Below, one piece after another: positions 26,037 to 37,472 of a DNA stretch of 64,000 nucleotides (within the stretch, counting starts at the first letter, position 1; every line of letters begins with the position of its first letter). This DNA is from Pegea sp. RAD2-039 (taxonomy: Eukaryota; Chordata; Thaliacea; Salpida; Salpidae): assembly GCA_034620365.1 (NCBI GenBank), contig JAQGEQ010000177.1, positions 620,001 through 684,000 on the forward strand, given 5' to 3'. The position numbers and the translations under genes were made by a program. The notes beneath the pieces were generated by a model, which searched no databases, was not told the DNA's origin, and saw only the letters and a program-made list of their open reading frames with translations.

Positions 26037-29000
26037 TGTCTTGCAAACACTTAAGTGGACTATGTTTGCACGTATTTGTTGATTTCTTTTGATCACATGA
26101 CTTGTTGATGACCTTTGAAAGATGTTTAAGCTATCTGTAGTTGTAGAAGATAAAAATCTGAAATGTTAGTGAACATTTTAAAAATATTTTTCCTTTTCTA
26201 TCTTCGCTTGTCAAGTGAAAGAATCCAGAAAAGAATTTCTCACTTAGCAATATAAAATTATTTTCCTGAACCTTTCGTTGGCCTTGAAGCAAATGAACTG
26301 GTAAAGAGAAATGTTTATCAAACCTTCTATTTGTGTTTGTGGTACAACTCTTGATTACAATTACAATTATTATACAAAAAAATAATTCATTTTACACCTC
26401 AAAGCCAACCACATATATGTGTTATTACAGAGTGAAAAATGCAACGTAATACAATAGAAGCAAAATTAACATGACATAATTGAACATTAAAATCAGTTAA
26501 TCAGTTTTTAAAAGAAACACAGCAGAATTTTTGCTACCAGTAAAGTTAATTGCAAGACTACTTGTCAGTTTGAAGGCAAATGTTACTACATTATATCTAA
26601 TTGTTCTGGTAAAAGAATAGAAATATAATTTTTCATTATTTGCAACGGTTTAAACATTTGAAAAAATCAAAGCATACCAGAGTTATTTCGTAATAATTTA
26701 TAATAAAAGATCTAAAGAAACATTTTATAAAGAATTGTTCAAATATATTGCACTGTGTTATCAAAGGCACAAATGATAGAAGAAAAAAATTGCTATTTTT
26801 GTTAAAAAAGTTTATTATCTGTAGTTGCTACTTTTAAGAAAACATTGTAGGTCAAAATGGAGCTTGACAATATTCTGTTCTTCTTTTCACTTTAAAATTT
26901 TCTAACGCCTTATTTAGAAACTAATAACTGAAAATTGTGTTTGTTTGCAATTAAATGTAAAGAAAATACATGTGGTTTAAAACATGTTTCAGTCAGTTGG
27001 TAAAGCTAAATTAAGTAATTGTAAGATAAAGCTGTACCAATTTTAAAATGTATCTTTTTAGATTCTTCGCTAAAACAGTTGTTTAAAGTGAACAAACAAA
27101 TAACAAAACATATCCTCAAATAAAACCACATTTATTTATCAAATATTCAAGTTAGATCAACATTTCTCCTAAACTATTTTGTAACCTTACTTCAAGCTTT
27201 TCTATTCTTGATAAATCTAAAAAAGAAACAAAATTACTAAATGAAAAACGTACATGAAAAACTTCAAGTTAAAGCTAAAAAAATAAATTGAAGTCAAGAT
27301 TTTTTGAGCATTTTTTTATGATTTGAATTTGCTTATAACTTCATCAAAGTTTAATTTGAAGATTTTAGTAATGTTGAATTTGATACAAATGCAATTTAAA
27401 ACAGGTTATTAGTTAAAAGACCAAGAAACTATTCAAAGTAGCTTTTAGTGAAACAGATTTGAAGTTGAAATTATTTAAACAAATTTTTGTTATTTGTTAA
27501 AAAAAGTTTACTTTTAGTTAAATGGATAAAAAATAACAAAATTTTACCAATTAAATTGTTATCCTACAAAATGGTAAAACCAAATTAAAAATAATTGTTT
27601 AGATAAGAAATGAAAACTGTAAATACAATGCAACAATCTCAAAGAAATTTCTTCTACAACAATAAAACAAGTATAAACAAAGCTTAGTAGTAATTAACAA
27701 AAATAATTCAAAAATCAACAGAGTTTGAAAAACACATAATATTACTCAGAAGGTTTTCTGTATTTCTATTGTTTCACACAGAAAATTTTCCATTTGAATT
27801 AGCACCGGTGCTGAAAAATATGTCTTGTGTCTGTCGTGTAGTCTTTGACAATCAGGCAATGAACCAGGTTTTGACGTGGGGATGAAGACTAATGAAGTTA
27901 AATCCATGTTTTCAATACTTGTCGGAATAGTGGGCCAGAAGACCAGGGACCACAGGTTGGATTGTCGATCCAAGTACGATTGGTTTAGCTTGTTGAGTCT
28001 TGGATGTCTTTAGAATGGTGTCCTATGGCTTGGTCACGCCTGTCCAAGCAATGAGCTTGAACGTTCGGTATTCGTATAACAGGCGAAAATCCTTTGATAC
28101 GTAGAAGATGCCTTCAAGAAGATCACTTAAGAACGTACAGGGATTAGAGCTAGAAGCAAGCTCGGAATTTGCCTTACACTAATATGGCGATAAATATGTG
28201 TTATGGCTATACCTGAGAACCGGTAGCTTACCTAGTATGAACAAAGCTTACATTTATGTTATGAAAGCTAACCACTGCCAATTTAAAGCGCTACCCTACT
28301 GCAAATTAGTGAAAGCTACTTGACTTTTTTATCTACTTAATGTGCACGCTACTGGGCTAGTAAACATAGTCTGATTCGATAATGAATAAGATTATTTAAA
28401 TACTGTTTTTTACCCATCTTGACCCCCTTGTAGTTGAAAGAAACTTATTAGTAGCTTGCTTTCCATCTAAAATCTGAATTTAAGAACTAAATTTGATTTT
28501 GAAGTCCATATACTAGCTTGTATTCAACAGTTATATACTGTAGAGTATCTAGACGTTATAATCCCAACTTTTAGCTTAATTTTTTGACAGGTGTTTGTCT
28601 ACACAACAACTTGCTGCACTAATACAAATCTGATACCCTAAGACCTTTCATGGTTTTTTACAATATTTTGCTTCTGTTTTGGCAAGTCTGTATTTTACGA
28701 TGGTAGTATTCGACTTTTAGCACGTGATCATTATATTTAATTCTCATCAACTTTTAACAGTTCCGGACAACTATGTCTAGCTGTAAGCTTTGTATACATA
28801 AATAGAATTATTAATAAAATACTTTGATTAATGACTTCAATTCAGTCGGCAGCAATGATGACATCTTTAAAGAAAGTTTGTTTACAGAAGTGGTTAGTTA
28901 GTGATATAGTTCTTGAAGATTTTTCTCTTTAACCAAGATCAGAGTCAGCAGAGTAGATATGACTAGTAGACAAACTCTTATGTCTATATATACAAGTGAT

Positions 29001-30899
29001 CTCGATACAAACAAATATCTTCGCTCCAAATGACCCACTTAACATCACTTGATGTAACCATAGCGACAACATAGCGAGCAAAGGTTGGAAAAGGGGGGAA
29101 AAAAAGCATTTTAAAGGGTTATGCATGGTGGAAGAAAGAACCCCTGATTATGAAGACAAATAAGTTTAAAGATCTGTTTTTGAGTTTTTTTATTTAAACT
29201 TGTTTTTAAGTGATTATCAGCAAACATATGTTTGAGTAAAACACGTCTAAGGAGCTTTGTTAATAAATCGTTTTATTTATTATTTATTTACGATTCGATG
29301 CTTGTTTGTATTGTTTTAAAGATTATTAAATCGACTTAAAAATTGAAGTAGTTGTCTAAGACTTCCAATGTTTTTAATAAAGGGATACGTTTATGAAATT
29401 TAGTAAATTCATAAAAGAATCACTGATTGCTTCTGATAAATTTTATAATAAAAAAAAATTGAAAGCATCTAGCAAAGTCATAACTTGTATTCTAGGGCTT
29501 AGGAGGCTCATAAAGGCTAAAGGAATTTTGTTGATACTTTTTATGACAGGTGGTGAAAGTGAAAAAAAATTCATTACTAGCATCTCAAAGACTGAACCTT
29601 TCACTTCTTGATCTCATTTATCAGCTTTCATTCAAGGAGTTTGTTCTTGAACTTTCTGACCTAGGAATCATTAAGCCCAGGTTAATATTGAAACTTATGT
29701 CTAGCTTCAAATAACTATGCAGACTTTAAAGATCGACATATAAAGGTTTGAAATAGTTAATATGCTTCACATATAATGCATGAGTTGATGTAAGGCAGAA
29801 TGCGCTGATGAAATGAAAATATTGTATCTTTCTGGTGGCGAGTGATAAATACTAAATGACATTTGAAGTATTCAAGTATCAACTAAAGTGTATTGTTCTT
29901 TACATTCTTTCTAAGGTTCTGTTTCCTTAAAGATAATTTTCAAAGCTGTTAGAATTAATTCCAGATCAAAAACGAAAAGCAAATAAATGTTAAGAAACAG
30001 TAAATGATCATCAAACCGAATTAACAACATTATTTTGAAATCTGTATAATTTAATTGTATAAAAAACTTGACTGAACAAACTTGTACATTTTGCTGAAGT
30101 GCTTTTTATTTGGTTGGAATTAAACGTGTAGATAATTAATTTAAGTTTCTGTAAGGTGAAGAATTAATTGCTTTTAACGAGAAGAAACTGAAGCATAAAC
30201 GCTCAACTAAACACAATTATCCCTTACTTAACAATGACTCATACCTGTTAGAAAGGTATATTCAAGATGATGACATTATCACTATTGGCTTAAAGATCTA
30301 GAAGACTTTAATATCAACAGATAATAATTAAAAGCTTTTAATATTATTTCTATGAAGTCTTTTTGTTCCAAAATTACTAAAACTTTATCTTTTTAATCCT
30401 CACAATTTTCAAAGCAAGGCATTATTCGTTTTATTTTAATAAAGTTCGTAAACTTAAAACGTTTGAAATAAATGAAAATTTTCGATTTTCAAATATTTTA
30501 TTTTGTAAATTAATGTTAGTAAACACTTAAATTGTTTAATTAGATTGTTTCAAATTTTATTTTGTTTTTTATTTACATTACTGTGAAGTTATTGAAACAA
30601 GTATACTGTTGCATTTATTTCCAACTATCTAAATTATATTTAGTAAAAATATTAAAAATCTTACAACAATCAGTGTTTACATAACTTAATTTCGAAATGT
30701 TTGCCATCGAGTGTCTGAATTAACTACTTTGAACCACAAGTTTTCATAATAAAATCAGCTCCACGTTGAGAAGTTATTTCAATTTCAATTTCTACCTTTG
30801 CTCACATTCAAATATCAGTCGATAAACTTGTTGATAAACTTTTAATTCAGAATGAGTCGAACAACGGGGATAAAAGTTCTCAAATAAGACATCGGATTA

Positions 30900-31800
30900 G
30901 CAGGAAGCTTCATTAGTAAGTCCGAAGCCTTTCACAATCCTCTAAATCTGCCTCCATCACCTGCTCGCTGCTACCTTGACTATGACGTAAGTACTTGATG
31001 ACGTCATTGACTCGCGATTGAAGCGACCCAGAGTCGTGAGAAATGAAGAGGTTATATCCGCTTACATCGCCAGCATTTTCACACATCTTCGTTCGATCCT
31101 CCAAAGCGCGAGTGATGACGTGCTGATCCTGTCCTCTCAGAATCGGATTGGCAATCTGGAGATGCCGTAATCATCTCCTCTTCTTTTTCTTCCCGAAACT
31201 GATCGTGCTCACTTTGGTTATGGTCTGATGCACACCACCTGTCTCGGATAAGGATTAGTGTTTGGGGTAGTGAGCATCAGAAGATGCAAAATAAAAGAAG
31301 AGTTCATCATCATCTTGCGCACTTCTTTTGTTCCAAACAGCAAATTCCTTGGTACTAGAGTTAGAACCACTCACTGGAGATCGACAAGTCATCTGGTGGT
31401 CATTCACCAATCCACTTGTGACATCATCATCGATTCGGTTTCTAAGACAACTTAAATTTCGACGAAGAGTTTTCGAGGCTAGCTTCATTGAGTCTTGCTT
31501 CTACACTCAGCCTTTTGTGATGTTTCATTATTTGGCAGTTGTTATAGCAACCAGTTGATTGATCAAGCCATATTTGCTTAATGGTATTTTTCACTTACCA
31601 CCCGCATACCTGTTTGGTTGGACAACTTCCAGAAGATGTAAAAATGAAATCAATCAGAAGAATAGAGGAAGAGTGCTGCTGCACGTGCAAAGTTTCGAGG
31701 ACACAAAGTAGAAAGGTGCTGACCGTACAAAAGGATTTGAAGCCGGCAGACGTGAGAAATGCACTCGATAAGAGATAATCGAATTGTAGCTTCACTACAA
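30900..31800. other. GC-rich island with several unassigned open frames
   Basis: Base composition changes sharply from the surroundings. On the minus strand, 31488-31255 is open from an ATG for 77 codons and contains a CCA-GTGAGT donor-like site. Frames at 31104-30913 are also open and less low-complexity than chance frames elsewhere (for example HDSGSLQSRVND). On the plus strand, 31581-31778 is open too. I cannot link these into one gene with consistent phases, nor recognise a domain. It may be a fast-evolving multi-exon gene, a decayed element, or regulatory DNA. A TGACGTCA palindrome lies at 30999-31006. Confidence 0.35.
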
Positions 31801-32879
31801 CCTTTGTTGGTTCTGATTTAGCTCTGCTAAAATTTTCTAATTTATTTTATGAGATTTCATTCGAATCTATGGATTTCAATGAAATAATTTGTAAAGATGG
31901 ACAGAAAAATTGAAACAATATTAGAAATGACATAAACCCTGACACTTAACGAGGCTCTAAATAATTAATTGTGCAAATTAAAGGCGTACAACATTATAAG
32001 GCTTGAATGTTTTCAAAACTACGATGGTTGTAGATGAAAAAAGACGATTACCAAATCCTCTAAATCACAAACCAATCACAGCGGATAGTTATACTTACAC
32101 TTCTTTAACAAAAATCAGTTAAGTATTGGGCCATTTGTGAAACGACACCATTTTTGTTCAACTAAATCTTACCTATATCGGTCATTTCAAAGTCTTCTTC
32201 GTTATTTCCTTCACGTTACTTTTTACGCCTCGATAATTAGATTGTTTCGTCAGCAAATGTTAAAACGAAAGTCAGCTCCGTCACTACAAGCCGTAGCTGC
32301 TCATCTAACTGGCAACGACAAACAGAGAAGATGAAACAAAACTCTCTACGACGCTTCACTCATGGATCACTGCTTCCATTTGAAGTACTTTCACTCTGAA
32401 GTAAATCTTTTGTTTACGTCTAAGGCGGTCAGAACACATTTTGTATGATGTTGTTTTCACCTATTGCTGTGGATTCAACTTTTTGTTGGAGACTCGCTCG
32501 TAAAAGAATCATTTAATAAAAATTGCTTCGAATGTTTGTAAGAGATTTGAAAAAAGAAACTTTTTGTTCGCTGTTTTCAAGCTTTACATTTATTTGATAG
32601 GAGCAACATAAAACCTCGATAAAATCTCACTTTAACAAAGATAGCTTTCAAATCAATCTTCTCCAGAATCATCACTATTCATAATTCAGGCAGAAAGCAA
32701 TTAAAACCGCTAGAATTAATGCAGATAATATATTTATGGTCTTTTATTGTACATAAAAACTTTTAAATTCTTTCAATGCAACATACAGGGGTAATTTATA
32801 CGCGCAGGTGCCTTTCAAGAACCAGTTTAAGACTGATGTAATCGAAGCATCTAACCAAAATCATCATTAACGTGAAATT

Positions 32880-33200
32880 TCAACTAAGAAGTTGACCCTT
32901 ACGAGCCTACTCTCGTGTGTGAGCTTTTAGATCGATCTAAAGTCAATTTGCTGTAAGAAGTGCAAAGAAGTTGCGACCCAGGTGCACGGAGGAGCCTTCA
33001 TCCGTCATTTGATACATCTTCCCTCGCCTCCTTTAACGATCAATTTTTTAACTTTCCTCCTCTCACTGGCGACCGCTTGCAAAGATTCACGTGACCTAAA
33101 CGCTTTTCATTTAAACTAGATGAGGCGGCAAGTTTGATGACGTCATCGTGGCCTAGGCAACTATTGAAGTGTTTTTTCGGCGCGTAAACTAAAAAGTTGA
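32880..33200. promoter_or_regulatory. Promoter-like GC-rich segment without an assigned gene
   Basis: CACGTG (33088-33093), a perfect TGACGTCA palindrome (33138-33145) and a CGGCGCG word near 33179 cluster within 100 bases, in a segment much richer in GC than its flanks. Such clusters are typical of housekeeping promoters. No plus-strand gene follows. On the minus side the only candidates are the short frames at 30.9-32.4 kb, including an ATG only four codons before a GTAAGA donor near 32.17 kb. Gene identity is unknown. Confidence 0.35.
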
Positions 33201-36200
33201 AGATTTGTTGCAGTTAGCTGACGATTAATTTCAATTCAAGTTGAAACATAAGACTTCTTTTAAAAATAGAAAAATATTCACTTATTATGATCCATGACTG
33301 TAAGACAATTGATGAAGAAAATCTTATTTTGTTATCATCAAAAATAGTTGAAATTAGATCTTATTGAGAAGGCCTCAAAGGTTTATATAACAAACGATCT
33401 TAGATCAGTTGGTTCGATTTCTCAAAAACTTTAATCCTTAATAGTTTATTTTAAAGTTTAGTATTAATTGAAAGTATGAATTAGAGCTGCTTGGAATGTT
33501 GAATAAAACTGCTTGAAATAAAATTTTTGAAAAATGAAATATGATTTAATCTAAGTGATCACCTAAATAATGGAACCAAAATTGGGTAGACTTCATGCTT
33601 AGAAAAATCTGAATGTGTCATCAATTATTAGCGTTTCTTACTTGGCTTGAAAAAACGTTTTTATTAATATTAGAAATACAATTTTAAATATAAAATATAC
33701 CTAAATGTTTCATGATTAAATTAAAACTTTCAATTTATAGATAACTTTTGTTTCTTATTTCATCTTTCTGGTAAACAAGTTTTGTTAGTAAAATCCAAGG
33801 CAATTTTGAAACGTTTATTTTGATTTATGGCTTCATACCAAGCTAATCGCAAACAAATGAATCATTTATAGTTAATGATAACTTTGTATTTACAGTGGAA
33901 GGTAACTCTTGCAACTAAAGCTCATCAACTGTCAGAGTTGTTAGAAAATATTTTAAATTGTACTTAAACTTTGAGTTTGTAAATAACCTAGTTTTTTCAT
34001 GACTACTTATTAAATTACAAATAGTGTTGAAAATTACAGTTTATGGTAGTGCATTTAATAAAACATTTGAAAACTATTTAAAAGGGGAATTATTAAAAGC
34101 TTCAATATATAAATAGGAAAGATCTTTCGAAGTAATGACGCATTTTATCATTTGCCATGTAAACATCGATTAGGAAAAATTTTCCTATTAGATCATATGG
34201 TCGTAATATTTACCTTAAGTTGTAACATTGATATCAAAGAGTGATGAGAAGAAGCTAGTTTAAAATGTGATGGATTTTCATAGTTTTTCTTTTGAAAGAA
34301 AAAGTTTAAAGAGAAAGATGAAGAGTTCAAGCTTTAAATATTCAATTGTAATTTCAATTTGTTTTTGAAGAAGTATGTCCAATAAAATGTAAATCGCAAC
34401 TACCCCTGTTTTGCTGTTACCTTAAAACCTATCAAAACTCCTTAACCTGATCAAACCAGTTTTCATTAAAACACTTTTCTGTCTGGAAAACTAAACGTTA
34501 GTGATGATTGATTGCACAAATATAGATTCAAAATTTTTATTCAAAAATCTTTGATTTAGAAATTCAGTTTGGTTAAGTGCGCCTTTTAAAATTTAACTTA
34601 CCTTGAAGAGTCTTATAGCGCCACCATGTGACAAGCTAAAGTGTAATTGAATTTTAGCATCTCTTTAGAATTCAAGTTGACTATTACAAAAATTCATAAT
34701 ATTTTTAATTACAGTGTATGACGTTTTGTTGTCTATATTGTATCGAAGTTTAGATAATCAATAAACTCAGTTTTATTTGATTGATTGCGATTTATTTAGC
34801 GAGAAATTTGGGGAGAAAATATATTTGTCAATTTTTATCTCATAACATTGGGCTGCTTTATTTAAAAAGCTTACATGACAAAGCTAAACAATTTAACTGA
34901 TAATTTTTTTTAAATATAGATTTTTCACAACAGGTATAAAATTAATTAATCAGGCAATAGACGATTCTAATAAATTTTTGTTGATTACTTCTCTTTTACC
35001 GGTAAAATTTCTATCTTTAAATCAGTACAGCTTCACATACTAAGCAAAAACTTTGAAAAAATTCACGAACTGCAAGATTACTTATAGCAAAACAAGATAT
35101 TTTTCAAACAACGGTTTCGTTGAGATCATTTTCGACGCATTGATACAGTATTCTTCCACTTTAAAAGAAATAAAGCGAGCAAGTTACGTTCGGCTTTGCT
35201 CACTTACTTGATAAAGTTGCTCAAGTCTATCGTAAGGCAACGATCAAACGGTAATACCTGATGATAACATGGTATTAAAAAGCTTAGTATGAATTGCCGG
35301 TAGTAGAGTTTAAAATAAAATAAATGCAACAACGATAAATATGGCAAAAATATCTAGCTTGCTTATCATCAAATAATTTGATGAACGTAACAATAATAAT
35401 TCTTGTTAAGTAGATAACGTGTGCTTAAAAATCCACTATTTGTTTGAGATATCCAAGTTTTAAATAAGATTAAGTTCGCCAACCATGCTAATATAATCGG
35501 ATTAGTAAGGATTATTTGTATTGATTAGCTGCAGTCTTCAATATCCTAGCTGCTGAAGAAGCTGTGAAGATACCGACAACATCAGCTCTACATTTGGATT
35601 TGGATTTGCTATTTCAGAATAGTGATAGAAACGTCTAAATTGTAAATTTGGTTTAGCTGATAGTTTGTTAATTAGTTCAAATAAGTGGAAGTCTGGAGTA
35701 GCATTCAATAAGCGTCTGAATATTTGTCCTTATTGTTTTTTTTATTGTAGTTTTGACTCGACAACTTCTTATAAAGGTATATATCAGCAGATTGATAATA
35801 ATAAGAATCTTACTCACTAAATCATTTTAATTCATTTTTTGAAGTAGCTTAAGTCATCTTAGAGGTTATCGAGAAATAGCAGAAGCTTATCAGTTTAAGC
35901 AAGATAAGTAGAAGCAATCCAAACTGGCTAAGTTTTTGAAAGTGTTTTTAATCAAAGTAAAATTGTTACCAATATTTTTACAAACTTTAAAGATTTGAAA
36001 TTAGCAAAAAGTACTATCAAACAAAACAATCTTGTTACACATACTTCCTAAAGTTTGTACTAGTTGTGCATGTGTATATGGTAATCATTTTATACATTTT
36101 AAAGTTTTCAATCTATTTTATTTGCTCTTAAAAATTGTTAAACTATTTTAAGAAATATTTTTAAAGAAATAAAGTTTACTTCAACAGAAAAAAACATATT

Positions 36201-36403
36201 TGAAATTACTCTCTTACAACTTTATATCGAAACCTCTATTGTCATCCCTATACGACACCATTATTTTTCAATTAAACAATTTTGATGAAAATTTTCTTGT
36301 ACTCATTCACATATCCTGTATAGAACTTACTAAAACAGTTTTATTTCTTAATTTAATCTTACTTTCTACAGTTTAATTAATTATGATTATTTATAATATT
36401 AAT

Positions 36404-36447
36404 GGTCAGCTTCCGCCGATAGCAGTCATGCTGATTGTGCTCAAGAG
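36404..36447. repeat. Short duplicated element, copy A
   Basis: This 44-base segment matches copy B (41773-41816) at 35 of 44 positions without gaps. The last 21 bases (36427-36447) differ at only one. On the minus strand both copies can be read as LEHNQH near the end of short open frames (copy A: 36520-36377, 47 aa with a hydrophobic N-terminus). It may be a repeat family or two diverged small genes. It lies about 1 kb beyond the 3' end of the GPCR gene. Confidence 0.5.
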
Positions 36448-37472
36448 ATATAATTGAATACAAATCAAAGCACAGTAAGATTGAAAAGAACTTACAAAGC
36501 AAAACTTTACTACTTATCATTATTATATATGAATTTAATTTGGGTAAATTCAGACCACAAAAATGTTGGATTGAAATACAGAAAGTACTTGATACCAATA
36601 AAAAATGTTGACAATAAATTTTGAATGAAAATTGTTCAATGTTGCCATCAATCAGGCATTGTCGACTCGGTAAACTGTGTGATAACGAAGCTGAATTGTT
36701 CAAAATATTTACTTGAAAATACCTTATATAAATAAAAATCGAGAAGAAATAATAAAATTTGATAAAGTTTTTCTAGTAAGTTTATTCAAGCTTTATTAAA
36801 TTGGAAAACTTTAACTGTATTTTAATAGTTTTTCAAAACATCAAAAAGATAAACTTGAAACTAATCTATCATAATTTTAATTATTTGAAGATTGATTCAA
36901 ACTTTGTATAATATCATTTATTAACTAAATTAGTTATACTCTTCTTACGTGAATATTTAACATTTATTCATGTAGGTCAATTTTTCTTTAAAAGGTTTGT
37001 TGAGATTTTTATGATAATTACAAAATAAAAAAGGCCAAAAAATTGATCAGACATAATGATAAATCCTATGTCAGTAAAAACTGTTGGCAAATATTTCTGT
37101 ATTTGTGAATTTAAGAAAAAATAAATTTAAAAACAGATCAATTTATCAAAGATGTTTCCGGCATTCAACAGTAAATTTTTTTTCCTGCTTTCTAATTTTA
37201 TCACCTTTACAGTTATTTTTTACAGAATTTAAATTTAAAACATAACTTTACAGTATGCCATGTATTTTTGTACTCCAATTTATGTTCAGCTTACAGAAGT
37301 ATCAGTCGTACAAACGACCATCATATTTATTTTTTTACAAATTGAATCATAGCACTTTAGCTCTACAAACTTACACAATTTACTTACAATTCAATAAACA
37401 TCTAAAACATGATTCAGATAAACTTATCAGGCAAATGTACACCTAAAATATTTTATAAACATCTCAGACTAT

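Larger units (their letters stand above)
14483..37472. other. Gene-poor interval with scattered GC-richer islands
   Basis: About 23 kb separates FoxA from the GPCR. Most is AT-rich with dense stops in all frames. GC-richer islands stand out near 16.4-16.8, 20.1-20.5, 24.4-24.8, 25.8-26.1, 27.8-28.3, 30.9-31.8 and 32.1-33.2 kb. Their short open frames match no family I know. I infer cis-regulatory DNA, unannotated short-exon or noncoding genes, or old repeats, and cannot choose. No tRNA, snRNA, rRNA or transposase was seen. Confidence 0.55.

Noticed and set aside
29393..29611. 72-codon ATG frame on the plus strand
   Set aside because: Lysine- and serine-rich with no recognisable domain or splice partner; such frames occur by chance in AT-rich DNA.
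36404..36447. Resemblance of the duplicated element to reverse-strand 5S rRNA (AGCTTCCG...GTGCTCA)
   Set aside because: True 5S is far more conserved; only two short words agree and the spacing differs.
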